Below, piece after piece: positions 37,892 to 52,427 of a stretch of DNA of 64,000 nucleotides. The notes below the pieces were generated by a model. The model worked only from the letters and a program-made list of their open reading frames with translations. It made no database searches and had not been told where the DNA came from. Both the position numbers and the translations under genes were made by a program. Within the stretch, counting starts at the first letter, position 1. Each line of letters starts with the position of its first letter. Source of the DNA: Campylorhamphus procurvoides (taxonomy: Eukaryota; Chordata; Aves; Passeriformes; Dendrocolaptidae). The stretch spans positions 1 through 64,000 of the forward strand of contig WBMV01004350.1 of the NCBI GenBank assembly GCA_013396655.1, given 5' to 3'.

Positions 37892-40800
37892 AACTGAGTC
37901 CGACCTTCAGAATTACCTACAAAGAGACCAACTTCATGTTGAACTGAAGCACCTTGTGATGTTTGAGCACTGCTTGAGGGAAACAAGTGGTTTTTTAGAA
38001 CAAAACTTCGTCCTTTTCACTTGAATTCCTCCTTCGTTCAGTTGCAGTAACTATCAAACTACCCCCTGTGAGGAACAGGACTTTTTTCCTGCTCTTCTGT
38101 TAAAAAGTCATATCAGAAACTGTGGCTGTTGATAGTGAAATGCAGCCATTAGCTTTCAGAATTAACACCCTGATGAGACAAAAAGTGCAAAGAAATGCAT
38201 ACTTCTAGCAACCACAGACTATTTAACATATTTTCTAGAACAGTTTGGTTTCAAATCCATGCTCTGTTTCTATGCAGAAAGATACCTTTGCAATCCTGAA
38301 AACTAAAAAGCTTGACTTTGAAAAGAAAGTTTGAATCGAGTTTGTTGTACACACACAGCTGTCCTGTGTGAGCTCTCAGACTGCTGCTGCTGTACCATGC
38401 ATTCAATCAGCACCCCAACCAAGCTGATAAAATTGAGAAGAGTTTATTATCTAAATTAGTTTTCTCTATTCCATCCTCATTTTAGGGACCAAGAAATTCA
38501 ACACAGTTTATTTCTTTACAGCAGTGTACATGCACATACTATAAACATGTAGCTGCTGTCTTTATATTCCACCTTAGCACATATTTGCTATCTTTTTCTT
38601 GCCTGTTCTTCACATTTCTCCCTCCATTTTTTTCTCTTCTTTCTTTTTCCCCCTCTCTCTCACACACACAGATACAGTATTTCTCTAGCTGCAGAATCAA
38701 CATAACAACACAGATTTCCTTTAGACAATACTTTAATATCAGCATGTGAAAAGCACCACATAGAAGGCTGGGGTATTACTGCCATCCTCCCTGAACAAAA
38801 CACCATCCCACATACACAACTCCAGACCACTGCAGACAAGCTTATTTGATTCAGTACAATTCTTCTCCTCTAGAAATAAGACACTGCTGTAATATACTTT
38901 TATTCAATCTCTTTTATCTCTTCGTTTACTTATTCCCCATTTTCTCCTTTGCCATCATCCAGCAGCCCTTGTTATTCCAATAGCTTTCTCGCCCTCATGC
39001 ATGATCCATCCTTCTCTCCACTTTACCATTTCTCCCCATGCTGCCATATCTGCTACATCTTTGCAAACATACTTCAAGCTGGCAGCATCCCTGTTCTCTC
39101 AGCTGCAACAAGCTCTTCACCTGCTTTCCCTGTACTATTTCCAAGGTGTCTCTCCAGCAGAAGCATTTCTTCCTGCTTTTTGCTGGCCAGGTCCCACAAA
39201 AAGCTCTGATATTCACAAGGGAAAGGGACTCTTCTCAAACCTTAGGTATAAATAAAGGTCAGCTGTTGAAGCAGAGGAAAAGGAAGGACAGAGACCACTG
39301 GGGCTGCCTGTGGAGGAGGCTTTAGGATGGTAGAAATGAAACAGCATTATCTTATCAGCTTGGTGATAGAGACAGGGAGTTGTTCATCTCTCCTGCTTGA
39401 TACTGGTTCTCTGGGAGACGGAGTACAGACCATGGAGCTCAAGCAGAACAAATAGGAAACACCCTACTCCCATGATAACACAAGATCGGCAGCCCAGAAA
39501 TAAAATAGGCACAAATAACTTCTTCATATGTTTTCCTTAAAAAGAAAGTAAAACTAGATTCTGTCATTATAACTGACAGGAGTCCTGTCCAGGATAGGAA
39601 GCTTTATATTCATGTTAGCCAAACAGGATGGGGATTTAAAAATTTATTGATTACTTTATTATACAGAAAACAAATATAGAGCAGTATACTGCAATCATGT
39701 TTGGAAAGAACAGACCTCAGTATGTGGCAGATTTTTGCAAACAGTTCATTTGAACTGATTTTTTTTTTCTTTTTCTGAAAATTTTCTGCACCTTTATTAG
39801 AAAATCAAAAGGGAAAGCACAGTGTAACCTACATGAAGCAATCTCTACAGTATCCTATACTCAGCTTTCTCTGGCTGGACAGTCTGCAGAGATGCAAATG
39901 CTGCACCTTGGGTCTGACTATTTTCAAGGCAAAGCAACAATGTGGCTTCCACCAAACCTCATAACTGAGAATCTCTGCCCTGAGAAAGCTTCTGTCAGGC
40001 CCTCTAGTTTGTAGTTTCTTATGAGCAGAAAAAGTAAATCACACAGTAGCCCCAACACCCAAGTTACATCAGACTATCTCCACATCTGAAATGGCTCATG
40101 CACACTCAGATATAATTATCTATCATTACCTTCTGGGCTTTTTTCAGTACAGATTGACATCCAGACAAAACAAGCCATTAATGCAGGAACAACTCTGGGT
40201 TTATTTCTGGAGAAAGGATTCCTTTGTGAGACTGTACACCTTCCATTTAACTTAAGCTCTACGTGGTGTTTTCACCCACAGTTACTCTAACCTAAGTTGT
40301 AGTTTGACTGGATAGGGCTTCACTAAATGAAATCTGAAGGATTTTATTAGAAAAGCAGAACATTTTGCTGCCAATAGCTTTTCCTGCTTACCAACACATG
40401 ATCTACATATAGCTTATCACAATACAAACTCAGAATTGGAGACCATTTTTCTCACCTACAAAACCATGGGAGTTGATTTTCTGACTATTTCACCCCTATG
40501 TGTCTATAAAATAACAGGATAACATTAATGCAACTGTAAATGGTGGATCGGGGCTTTAAATTAAGGGAAAAGGGAGCCACAGGAACCTTTAAATGGTGTA
40601 GGACACAAAAATGAGACAATCAGGCAGAATTTTGGTGAAGGCTTGGGAAGCCTGGGAAATGCCATGTGCCATAGGAGGGAAACTCACCCACTGCCCCCTT
40701 GCCTAAAACCCAGGCTCTGGCTTCAGGCACTGCCACGTGGAGCCCACCACTCTCTTCAAAGTCAGTGAAGCTCTGAACTAGAGGCCTGCAAGGGATCCCT

Positions 40801-43800
40801 TTATCCCTGACATCAGTCCCTACTATCATAGACTGGTCACACATCCAAAAATCAGTTACATGGCTTCCAGTGCCACACTAAAGTGGTCGCAATCTCACTC
40901 TATCCATTCCTATTTTCCAGCCAAAATAAAAGTATGACTATTTTTATTACCAGCTTTAAATATATCATCCACCTTTTTGATATTTGGTATTTAAAAGGAG
41001 CAGCAGTGTCTTTCCCAGAGCATTTTTCTTCACTAGTTGAGGCACAATATACCATTCCTTCATATAACAGTAGCTGGGTCTCCGGATGTCCCACTTTAAA
41101 AGCCCTTCACTATACCTCTCCCAAGTGGAATTCATCTTTCCTCAGTACAAGTGGCTACAGTTACAGACAAGTTCTTGCTAAGGCTTTGCAGACAGGCTCT
41201 TGCTAATGTTTTAGAGACAGATTAAAAACTTGCTCAGTTCCTTTGGAGAAATTTTGCCTGATATGTCATGGTCACAGTACTGGAGGAGTGGGAGGAATCA
41301 CTGTTACCCAAGTCATTTTGTGATGAACATAGCCATGAGGACTTTCTTCCCTCTTGGTTGTTTCCAACCGATGAGCTCAAAGACAATATTCATATTTGTC
41401 CCTAGGTGAATGATTTTGCACTTTGTACTGCTATGTTTCATTCTGCTTCCAGTCATACAGACTTCAGAGCTCTCTGAATCATACTAAAATCTCTACCAGT
41501 TCCCCTCTGTGAAGAAAATGGCCTCTCAAATTGCATAACTACAAACTCTGCTAACACACCCTTGCTTGCATATAGAAAAGAATATATGAAACAAGTTCAG
41601 TCCCCAGACAAATTCTTGCTAAATTCAATTTGTAATCTTCCTTATGCCAGCAGGGCATTTGTCCTCCTTTTCCCTGTAAGCACTTCATTCTCAGGTGGTC
41701 TACAGCACCCAGCATTTCTGCAGACTTCACAAATACTTGAGATGTTCCCTGACAGCTCTGCAAAACAGGGAAGCATTATTCACCAATGCTGCCTTACAGA
41801 GGAAGAAACACTGAAGTTTAATTTTCTTTTTACTCCTAAAATTATGCAGGAACTTTTAAAAAATAATTATAAAACACCATTGAAAAAATGACACAGATGT
41901 ATTCTGGACCCTCCTCTACTCCTCTGCCTGCAATATCACCCTCTGTTTTGTCATCCATTGCACGTATGAGGAAGGAGTCCAGGCTGGGTCTGGCTTCAGG
42001 CAAAGGCAAAGTAAGCAGATCCCGAAAGCCGCAGACTGCCAGAGGGCACCTGGCTGCCTGTTCTGCCTTTCCAGGAAGGCAAGCAGACAAGCTCTTCCAG
42101 CGGGGTAGCCACCCAAAGAGTATAACTCCAGCCCTGCCTTAAAAGCCTCCTGCTGTCTCAGCCACTGAGGGGATGATCACAATGCATGGCTTGTCCTTAG
42201 TGCCTGCTGCCCTGCTTTTTTAAGAAAAACAAACTTCTGCTCTCCTTTGTTTCCCTCTTCCCATGGCCATTTTTCTTTGTTATACGTGACACTGAATAGT
42301 TTTTAAAACAAACCCTCATATTCAACAGAGATGTAACTTTTCAAAACCACACACATGGCTCCTTGTTATTGAACTATCAGTCTTCTACGCAAGTCTGATC
42401 TACCAAACATTAATTTACAATGTACATAAATGACTTAATTTAATCTGAAAAGTCATTTAGATACTCCTAACAACAGCAACTGACCTGTTATTTGACTAAA
42501 AAAGAAACCAAAACAACCTCACACAAACCCCACCAACTTCTTGGCTTACTTTTCACTCATAGTGAAAGGCAAAAAAGTCCCCACCTCCCCAGTTGTACCT
42601 ACCTTCTTGTAAGTGAGAACTTGTTCTCTGTAAACAGGTATCTGGGTGTAGAAGGAAGATTCCAACCTAAAGATTAGTGCATTGTTAATAGTAACAGCTT
42701 TCATGAGATCACTGCATTACTCTGCCAAGTGAAATTATTTGATCCACGTGAACCATTCTGAAGCCTGGCACACAGTTGGAAGTGCTTCTGAAGTTTTTCT
42801 TAGATTTTTTCCAATAGTTGGGCTTCAGGCAGCAATATAAACGTAAACGACACAGCACCAGCTGCGGCAGATGCACTGACCTGTACTTTTTGGGACACAA
42901 ATGATCCAACCTAAGCAGGATTTATTACAGCTGCTACTTCTGTCTACACTGTGTATCAGATTCAGTTTTTCAAAAGACATTTTGAAACTGACCTTGTTTT
43001 GAGTAACAACAATAAAAAAGTTAATTCACACTACTACTCTTCCATGAAAATCAGCATAGCTATGTTTCAGCAAAGATATTTCTCTGTAGAAAAGAGATCT
43101 CCGTGTATACTACTTCCCCAGCTCTCTATAGCACTTTAAGGAAATGCACAAATAAGTGTAGGAAGGAATGGAAAAGATCTAGAAATCTGATGTATGAAAG
43201 TATACAAAGAAAAAGGAAAAAGAGCTGTGTTACCAGATGACATGTTAGAATTCATAAGGAAGGGAAATGTAGAGAACAGGAACGGAAAAGTAAGTAGAGT
43301 CAAGTGCAGTCACCATCTTTGAGCTCTGGGGGAGTATTTTGCTGTTTAGCTAGCAGGTATTTTAAATTATACCACACCCTTGCAGCAGTTTCAGGCAATC
43401 AGAAATGTACTTGTATAATGGACCCTTCGTGTCCTTACTTCCCAAACCATAAAACTGTCTTCTTGGTGAAACAACCAAGCCAAACAATGACAATTCACTC
43501 ATTTACCTACATGAAAGATTGTGTCCTTGCTTTGCCTGAAACATCGTACCTGATTCTTTTCTGCTTCGTGCCAGCATAAAGCCATGGACTTCAATGGATT
43601 GGGTTATTTCCACAGCAATCAAATTGCAGAGCCAGACCACATGGTTTTGGCCTTTTCTCCCAGCCCTTTCCTTGTCCAACTGCCTTATTCACTCCTTGTA
43701 ATACTTCCATTTTTTTTCAATATCAAAGCCTCTCCAACTGCAGCTTACAGGGATCTGGCTGAGCGTAAGTTTTCTTTCCTCCTAGGGCAAAAAATGCAAG

Positions 43801-46602
43801 AAGCTATCTAAGCCTTATGCTGCAGGTGAGTACTTGCTGCAGTTACATGAGACAAGGAGCAGATCCGTTTCTCTATGAACACTGGAAGTTTAGGAATCCC
43901 CGTGCAGGTAATTGAATTGCGAGAAATTAGCAACAGTGAATAACTTCAAGCCCACCACTCCAATTAGATGAATCTAGCAGATGGAAAATCACTTAAAAAG
44001 CTAACAAGACTGTCATATTTTGCTGATTTGTCAACATGCGCCTTCTAAGCATGTTTGAAAACAAAACAAAGCAAAACAAATTCCTCTGAAAGCCAGAGAA
44101 AGCAGAATTACAACTGGGCTTTTCACACATGAGACTGAACCAAACTGCCCACGTTTGAATACCCAGTATTTAGACATTAGGTACATTTTTCAAGCCCTGC
44201 ATTAACTGCAGAATGAAAGGGATTTCTTTCTAGTTCTTTACAATAAGTTTTGTTTTAAAAGAAAATCATGTGGGACAAAAGGAATAGAAACCATACGAAA
44301 GCCCATTTGTACTTAATAAACCAAAGAAATTGTTTAAGGCTCATTCCTCCTTGGTATCACTGTCTGATTGTGTTACTCAGCACAAATCATGATGGGGATA
44401 ATTCTGACTTTACAGATAACTTCAAGATCATTCTGTCCTGCTGTTTGGGAAATGCTGTGTTTACTTGAAAAATAGTTCTTCTGATTTTTTTTTATTTTTG
44501 GCATCATTATTTGTATTGTACTTCCCATAAAAGCCCAATGAAATGGGCTTTTTGAATCCACTGGTATGTATTATTGATCATGGTTTTGTTAGAATTTTGC
44601 ATATTCCAAGCACAGACATTGACTGAGTATCCTCAGCTGACAGATCATTTCAGCCCATGTTATTCCTTTGAACATTTTTTTTCTTGGGTTTTTCAGGACT
44701 CTGTGAACATGTTTTTACAAATGGCTACTCACACAGAGCTAGCTAAAAAATTAACACTGAATATTGAGGTATACTTAAACACTTGGGCATGGTGATTGTA
44801 CCTGGTTGTTTTCAGAAACTTGAGGAGTCAGGCTAGTGTAATGTAGTTAAAAATTACAAAGATTTCCTTCTTCTCCAGAAATGCTAAAACTGTATAACTG
44901 GTTAAAATACTTAGAATACGCAATGTGTAACCAAGCTGTTGGAATCACTGCTATTTAAAAAGTGAGGTGTTTATAGACAGCTAACAAGGTTAAGCTTGAA
45001 ATTAGAAAAGAAGTTCACCTAAGTTTCAGAATTTAGGCTGGTAATTCAATGAATGAGGCTAGAGATAATCTTCTCTCATGAGCAGTTCATTCCACAGGTT
45101 ACATCACTGAGATTTCCTGCAGATTCTTCCAAAATTTCTAAGAGTGGGCTCTTCTCAAAGCATGGCAAGACCACCAGACAAGCCTAACTGCAATGGCTTC
45201 TATATTTCTAGCAATGCTAATATTGGGGAAAAATTGCTGAGGAAAAGGGTTTAACCAGAGCAATGATGCACTTCACACAAAGAAATTTCACAGTACAGAA
45301 GACAAATAAGGATTTTAGAACAAAGCCCAATGAACAGAGTGCATTCTCAAAGAGGAACTGGCTGGAACAGTTGGTTTAACTTGTTCTGTGTGATAAAACA
45401 GTACCTAAGAGTAGGAAGCAATCTAAAAATACTAGTGTTCATATGTTAGCAATAGTGGTTTTGCAAAACATTAAAATACTGTCAGAAAGTAAAGAATAAA
45501 GCATGTAAGAGTTGCCAAATGTTGCTGTCCCATATTGTTAGAAATTCTGAAATATGTCTGATCACAAGTGCCTTCTGGACACTGATTTTCTGCCCTACTG
45601 TCTTGCTCCTTCCCTCTCCTCCAGTCATCAGTTTTCCTTTGCAGCTCCATGAATCACAAAACTGAATGCACTCTGAATCACCTCAACACTCATCCACAAG
45701 GTAATTCCCAAAGCAATAATTTGTTTGATGTGGTGATTGCAAACAACACATCCCTGGCTGAGGCACAAGGAGCTGCCTGTTACCACCAGTCAGTTTTGGC
45801 CACCAAGGACAGCTGAGATCAGTTGGGAAAAATACTCCATCTTTTCGAAAGTTTAGCTATTTCACTCCCTTGATTTTTTTTTTTTCCAAAATGGATCTGT
45901 TTACAAAAACAAACAAACAAATAAACAAAGAACAAAAAAAACACAGACAAAACCAAAGAAGTTATTTTAAAGCTGTCTGGAATTAAAAAATGTACACATG
46001 AAAGTAAATGGAGTTGTGAATACTGAAAAAAGACCACCAAAATATCTTAAAATACCAGATTTTAATGACCCAAACCTTCATGTTCAAGAATCTGCACTTC
46101 ATACTCATGCTGGGAGACATTTTTGTGACAACTTGATACATCTAAACATAGATAGCATCTTTTTCTGATCTGTTCCACAAATTGGAACACGTTTAAAATG
46201 AGAAATGAAAAAAAAATTACTTTCTCTTGCAGTAGAGCAGCCTCTCTTGGGTATGGATGGGCTAAGAAAGGATACTGAGAAGGCACAGAGGGCACTCCTG
46301 GACTAGGGATGGCACTTTGCCCCAGAATTAGCTCTCCCTCTGACAGACCATTCTCTTCCACCCAATGGGACAGGAATTCTGCTCTACTGCCTGTCTTCTT
46401 CATTCCGTCCCTCAGATGGTATAACCTGTTGGTACCCTGCTCTCTCATCCCACTCTCTGCTGACAGAAGAACCATTGCATTTTACCTAGTTATCCAAACT
46501 GTTAGCAGTTTGGCCCTTTTCCCTCTCCCTTAATGATGAGGTAAAATTGATGACCCAAAGTTGTACTGCCTACCCCTGATTCTTCATGCAAATAGTCATC
46601 AC

Positions 46603-46865
46603 CTCTACCAGGAAACAGGAGGTATTTCTCAGCAACTGGTGATGGAAGTTCCTTACACCTTATTTTTATGTTGGGAATCTTACAGATGTGTCTGTTCTCT
46701 CTTTCTGTAGGTGTGAGCAGTGCTGAGATTGTTTTTATGTCCTTATCTTTCATGTCTTTGTACATGGAACTTTTCTTTCTTGTCTTTCTGAGTTGCCCCT
46801 TGACAGATTTTGCATGTTTGAGTTTCAAGGAGCTGGTACCTTGTTTCACTTTGGCATCTTTATGA
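46603..46865 (-). other. Weak exon-like open segment, minus strand
   Basis: On the minus strand a pyrimidine-rich tract ends in CAG at 46868-46866. About 87 open codons follow, Lys-rich, including KHAKSVKGQLRKTRKK and ALLTPTERENRHICKIPN, up to a possible donor AGAG/GTGATG at 46603/46602. I do not recognise the peptide. The frame stays open on both sides of the proposed borders, and A-rich purine sequence yields Lys-rich open frames by chance, so support is weak. Confidence 0.15.
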
Positions 46866-49189
46866 CTGCAATGGTGAGCAAAATTAAAGACTCCACAGAA
46901 AGGTGTTAGATAAATCCTACTTCATGTACCTTTAAACCACATCATCCTTTCTCTCTGTGCAATCACTGTAACTCTGGAGTGAGGCCTTGGTCTCCAGAGG
47001 TGGCAAGTGGGCTCTGGCCCCAGAAAGAGGATTCAGTCCCCTCCAGACCCAACCAAACTTGTCTAGGGTGCCAAGATCTGCACTGTCACCTGCACTCATC
47101 CCTCACCTCTTAGCCAATGCCAAACTCCTTACTTTTACTTTCCAGGGCCTCTCTACAAGCAAATCCCCTTTCTAACTGCCCATCCTCCTCCTCTTGCTCT
47201 CTCCATCTGCTCAGCCTGGCCCTCCCCCATTTCCATTCACTGCCTCCTTCCATTCCTTTTGCGTTCCACTCACATGCCTGCTTGTGAGCTCTTTTCATGC
47301 TGTCTCTGTGCCTGGATTTCTCTTCTTAAACCCCATCTGGCATGCATTCACTCTTTCTTCCTCCCACCTTATTCTCCTTCACAAAATTAACTTCAATGAG
47401 ACTTAAACAGTGGCCTCTGCCACATTCAGAAAAATGCCTTTAAACTTATTCATATTAATCTGGAAAACTCACTAGCATCAGTCATCTGAATTACTTTTCC
47501 AGTAATCATGCTGGTCTCGCCTCTATTTCTTTTCTCCCCTCTTCCCTCTCACTCCCCTCCATGATGCCGTCCTCTCTTGTTTGTTCTCCTTTTAACTTGA
47601 GCTGGAAGCTTTTCAGGGAAAAGCTTCTTTATCTCCATCAAAAAGTGCTGTGCATGTTCATGAAACAGAGGATTGAGATCAATGGAACCAAAACATTCTC
47701 CTAACTCCAGGCACTTCTGAAGACCCTACAGCTGAGCTGTGTTGTTAAACACCAGCCAGAAAGAGTAAGTTGAGAAATTATAACTAGAGATTTGGCTTGT
47801 TTCAAGAAGCGATTACCTGAGGTAAAGTCTGGTAACCTCTTCTTTGACAACAATGGATGTTTTGCCTTCCGAGCTGAAGGCAGCAGAATCCACCAGGAAC
47901 TTCTGTCTTCCAGCACATGGTAGGAGCACAAAGCATAACCCAGGCTCCCCAGCATCTCCCGACCTTGTATGAATGACCCTTTTTAAAACTCGGGATGATT
48001 GCATTTTTCGCACTCTCTCCATAACCATGCCGCAATTTGAACTCCACTCCCACAAACACCAATCACTGAATTTAACTGCTAACACAGGAGCAGTGTGCTG
48101 CTCAATTTGTAGCCAGGTAACCACATCTGTCTGCCCTGCCTTCTCCATTTTGAGTATACCCAAATACGAGCTGTGAAGACTATTTTTTCCTCTGAACATA
48201 CAAAAGAGAGTAAAGATGGGTAGGCCACTTGATTATTTATATAATGGTAGCACTTAAGAGGGCCTGTGGGAACCCACGCACGGTGAAACTCCTACTCTGG
48301 TGAGTCTGTCACCCAAATCCTCTAAGGATGTTCCCAGTGAAGACAATTTCACTGCTGGGAAAAGCACTTTGGGAAAGCAGAGCTGGAAGACACAGAGGCC
48401 ACAGGCAAGAATGAGAGGCAAGGATGGCTCCTGACCAGCTCTGAAGTGGGGAGGAAGCAAAAGTCTTGTGACAGAGGCACAACTGACTTTCCTGCCTATA
48501 CCTTTAGCAGTCCCCAATGGCAATTTGAAACCATGCAACTAACGCATAACAGGTTGCATCCACACAGTAGTCTAGCATCAAACACAAAAAGCAGCACGTG
48601 TTTGCATGTTGGCAGTGTAATACTGAATTAGCATTTTTAGTAACAACAAAGAAAGGACAAAAAGATACAAAAACAACTTCCTTTGCAGGGTAGAGCATCA
48701 AAATCAGTGCAATAGTACAAAACTAGAGAGGAACAGGTGTCTGAGGAGACTGGTAATAGCAATAACATTTCATATTGAGACTGACTAGACTAATAATTGA
48801 GTTATTAATGTCCTAAGTCTCAGTACAGAATTCCTCACCCCTTAAGAAAAGGTGGTTTTTCTCATGCACAGGGAGACATTTCTGTCAAGCACAGCTCAAA
48901 CCTTTCTCTGTGCTCCGATGCCTTTCTGGCTGCTTGTAGGGCATTAATGGTTGCAAATAATTTCTGTAAAAGGGAAGGCAACCACACCTTGAAAACACAT
49001 CTCAGGGATGAAAAATTATTAACAAGCCTGCTCAGTAGCTTCAGTGAAAGAAACACAGGGCTGAATTGCTTGCAGATTTAATTCTCTTTATGCATTTTTA
49101 AGAGTCCTTCCAGCTAACACAGAAGAAAACATGACACTGCTTCTGTGCTTAAATCTCAGTCCAGGCCTGCCAGTCTCAAAGCTCTTGGT

Positions 49190-50817
49190 GAGGACCAGAT
49201 GGAGTTTCTACAAATGGGATGACTACAGCACCCCAGAATAAACCCCCTGTAATCCAGGAAGTAGTTAGTAATCCGCTGAGCCATTTAGACACTCACAAGT
49301 CTATAAGACCTGATGGTATTCATCCAAGGGTACTGAGGGAGGTGATGGAAGAGTTCACTACGCCACTCTCCTTCATTTATCATCAGTCCTGGCTAGCCAG
49401 GGAGGTCCCAGGTTACTGGAGGTTGGCCAATGTGAAACTCATCCACAAGAAGAGCCAGAAGGAAGATCTGGCAAACTATAGGCTTGTCAACCTGACCTTG
49501 GTGCCCATCAAGGTTATGGAACAGATCATCTTGGCACATAAAGGACAACCAAGGGATCAGGCCCAGCCCAGCATGGATTTAGGAAAGGTTCTACCTGACT
49601 AACCTGATCTCCTTTTATGAACAGGTAACCCACTTAGGATGAGGGAAAGGGTGTGGATATAGTCTACCTGGACTTCAGTGAAGACTGTCTCACATGGCAT
49701 TCTGGAGAAACTGCCAGTCCATGTCTTGGACAGGTGCACTCTTTGCTGAGTTAAAAACCTTCTGGATGGCCAAGCCCAGAGGGTGGTGGTGAATGGTGCC
49801 ACATCCAGCTGGCAGCTGGCCACTAGTGAGGTTCCCCAAGGCTCAGTGTTGGGTCCAGTCTTGTTTGATATCTTTACTGATGATCTGCACAAGGGGATAA
49901 GGGTTCATTCTTTAAGGATGACATCAAGTTGGGTGAGGTTTTGATCTGCTGGAGGGTAGGAAGGCTCTGCAGAGGGATCTGGACAGGCTGGATTGATGGG
50001 CTGAGGCCAGTGGTATGATGTTCAACGAGGCAAAGTGCTGGGATCTACACTTTGGCCATAATATCTCCCTGCAGTGCTACAAACTGGGGGAAGAGTGACT
50101 AGAAAGCTGCCCAGCAGAAAAGTGCTTGGGGGTGCTGGTAGACAGCCTGCTGAACATGAGCCAGCAATGTACCCAAGTGGCTAAGAAGGCCAATGGGATC
50201 TCGGCCTGTATCAGCAATAGTGTGGTCAGCAGGACCAGGAAAGTGATTGTTTCTCTATACTCAGCACTGGTGAGGCCACACCTTGACTCCAGTGTCCAGT
50301 TCTGGGTCCCTCACTACAAGAAAGACATTGAGGTGCCAGAGCAAGTGCAGGGAAGAGCAATGGAGCTGGGGGAGGGGGGTGGGGCTAGAGGGTAAGTCCT
50401 ATGAGGCATGGCTGAGGGAGCTGGGGTTGTTTTGCCTGGAGAAAAGGAAGCTTGGGGGGACCTTATCACTCTCTAGAACTTCTTGAAAGGAGGTTGTAGC
50501 CAGGTGAGGGTCAGCTTCTTCTCTCAGACAACTAGTGGCAGGTTGAGAGGACATAGTCTCAAGCTGTGCCAGGGAAGGTTCAGGTTGGACATCAGGAGGA
50601 ATTTCTTTCTGAAATGAAAAGGGTTGTTAAACATTGGAATGGACAACCCAGGGAGGCGGTGGAGTCACCATCCTTGAAGGTGTTTAGGAATTGACTGGAT
50701 GTGGTACTCAGTGCCATGGCCTAGTTAACAAGGTGATGATCTGTCAAAGGTTGGACTCAGTGATCTCAGAGGTCTTTTTCAACATAAATGAAATGATTCT
50801 GTAAATGATTCTGTAGT
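49190..50817 (+). mobile_element. CR1 LINE, large 5'-truncated copy, plus orientation
   Basis: This is the longest repeat in the window. It begins in the reverse transcriptase domain of CR1 ORF2, with IRPDGIHPRVLREVMEEF, SWLAREVPGYWRLANVKLIHK and NYRLVNLTLVPIKVMEQII. It continues to the C-terminal segment with [19 protein letters not shown] and the 3' untranslated tail. It ends with two copies of AATGATTCTGTA near 50790-50816. Frameshifts break the coding region, and the catalytic FADD box now reads F-K-D-D near 49910, so the copy is dead. The 5' boundary is approximate. Confidence 0.93.
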
Positions 50818-52427
50818 CTTGTTGGCATTTATATGGGCCAGAATTATTATTACAAAGAGCAATCACAACTTCCTATCTGAAAACAAATTTAGCCTTTGGG
50901 AGATTGATTATCACTAACTGTTATACTGAGAGGAATCTCAAGACTACTCCTTCCAGTTTACTGACCTTCAGTTACTAATTGGTTGTCAGGAGCATGATTC
51001 TTATTCATAGAGAAGAGAGAAGTTTTATGAGAGGGCAGAATTAATCAAAGCATCTGACTGCACAAAAGTGCTAACACTCACAAAAGCTAATTTTCAAGTA
51101 CTGGTAAAGCCTCATGCACCTTTCTAATAGTACTACAAAATCTATTTCATCAACAATTCATCCCTGAGTTTTTATCTCTGCTAAACCAGCAGAACCCTGG
51201 GAATAGTCCAGGAGTTTGAGAGAGCAATGAGAGCAGACTGTGTTCAGCAACCACTATATATTTCCTTAAAATTCACTACAATTCTACTAAATTTTTTATT
51301 CTCTTTCATTAAGAAGAGCATTGCATTGTATCATTATGAAGCAGCACTTGCTGAAACTAGATTTTTTTTTTTTTCAGACTTCACTTAGACTATGTATTTA
51401 CCAGTTATCTTGTCAGGGCTTTGAAGGAGTCTACTGTTCTGCATTCAAGCACTATGACAAACTAGCACAACAGACCTCTGTTTTGGGTTAGTCCAAAGTA
51501 ATTCTGGAAAAAAAATAGCAGTGGTTAGCACAGGGGACACAGATTAAGTACATTAGAAACACAATTTTCAATTGACTTTTTTTCACTGCAGTTTAGCAGC
51601 AATCTCTGCCCCACACAAACAGTAGCACAGTGGTCTCCTCCCAGTGTTTGCAGTGCCATAGTGACAAGACAGGCTATTTTTTTGTCAAGGGAATACTAGA
51701 GTAGAGAAAGACTTCATGGAGCCTCCATGCATGTACATACAGTGTGCATCAAAGTCAGGGAGCAGGAGATATTAATGAAAACCTATCTAAAGCACCTTGT
51801 TACTTTACAGTAACAGTCCAATATGCAGTAGCCATAACACAATGTTAAGATGTGGTTGGTTTAGCCACTGCTGTGAAAGACTAAGTTTTATTTTGGTGCC
51901 TATTAATAAGAGGGAAGGAAATGCCTCACATTGCTCAGCAATGATTCCTTTGGGCAATTAGGAAAGACATCAACAGGCTAGGGGGAGGTTTGCCCAGAAA
52001 AATGAAGAGCGCAGGCCAGAAAGCAACAACAGCAGACCCTTGGAGGTTTGAAAGTAACATGAAGGATACCCAGAGGCAAGACTGGGAACATCTTAAATCA
52101 GAGAAAACAGCAGTAGCTGCATAAAGCCCATGCTGTTTTCTGTTTTCAGGTTTACAAAAGTTTCTGCAAATGAGTAAGCCATGTGAAAACGTTAAAAGGT
52201 TAGAGATAAGACATGGAGTAAACTCAGCTGTATCTGTGTCACAACCAGCAATATGCTGCATTCCTAACTAGAAGATCCTGGATACATTTTGGAAGGGACT
52301 CAAGCCGCCAGGCTCAAAGCCAACACAATCTGTGGGTGGGTGCTGGATGCTTGCCTTGAAATACTCTCTTTGCCAGCGAACCTGTGGAGTAACAATGGCA
52401 TCAGTTTTGGAGGGAGATTTCATAATG

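Larger units (their letters stand above)
33601..49189. other. Upstream flank of PDE10A, no supported gene
   Basis: AT-rich sequence with homopolymers, the decamer repeat at 37.6 kb, the A/G tract at 37.87 kb, and the weak exon-like segment at 46.6-46.9 kb. Open frames are short and of random composition. Distant non-coding first exons of PDE10A or lncRNAs could be present but cannot be recognised here. Confidence 0.6.

Noticed and set aside
46062..46475. Minus-strand 137-codon open frame
   Set aside because: One of the longest non-repeat frames outside the CpG island, but it turns into Phe/Leu-rich intron-like sequence, has no recognised homology, and no convincing splice sites.
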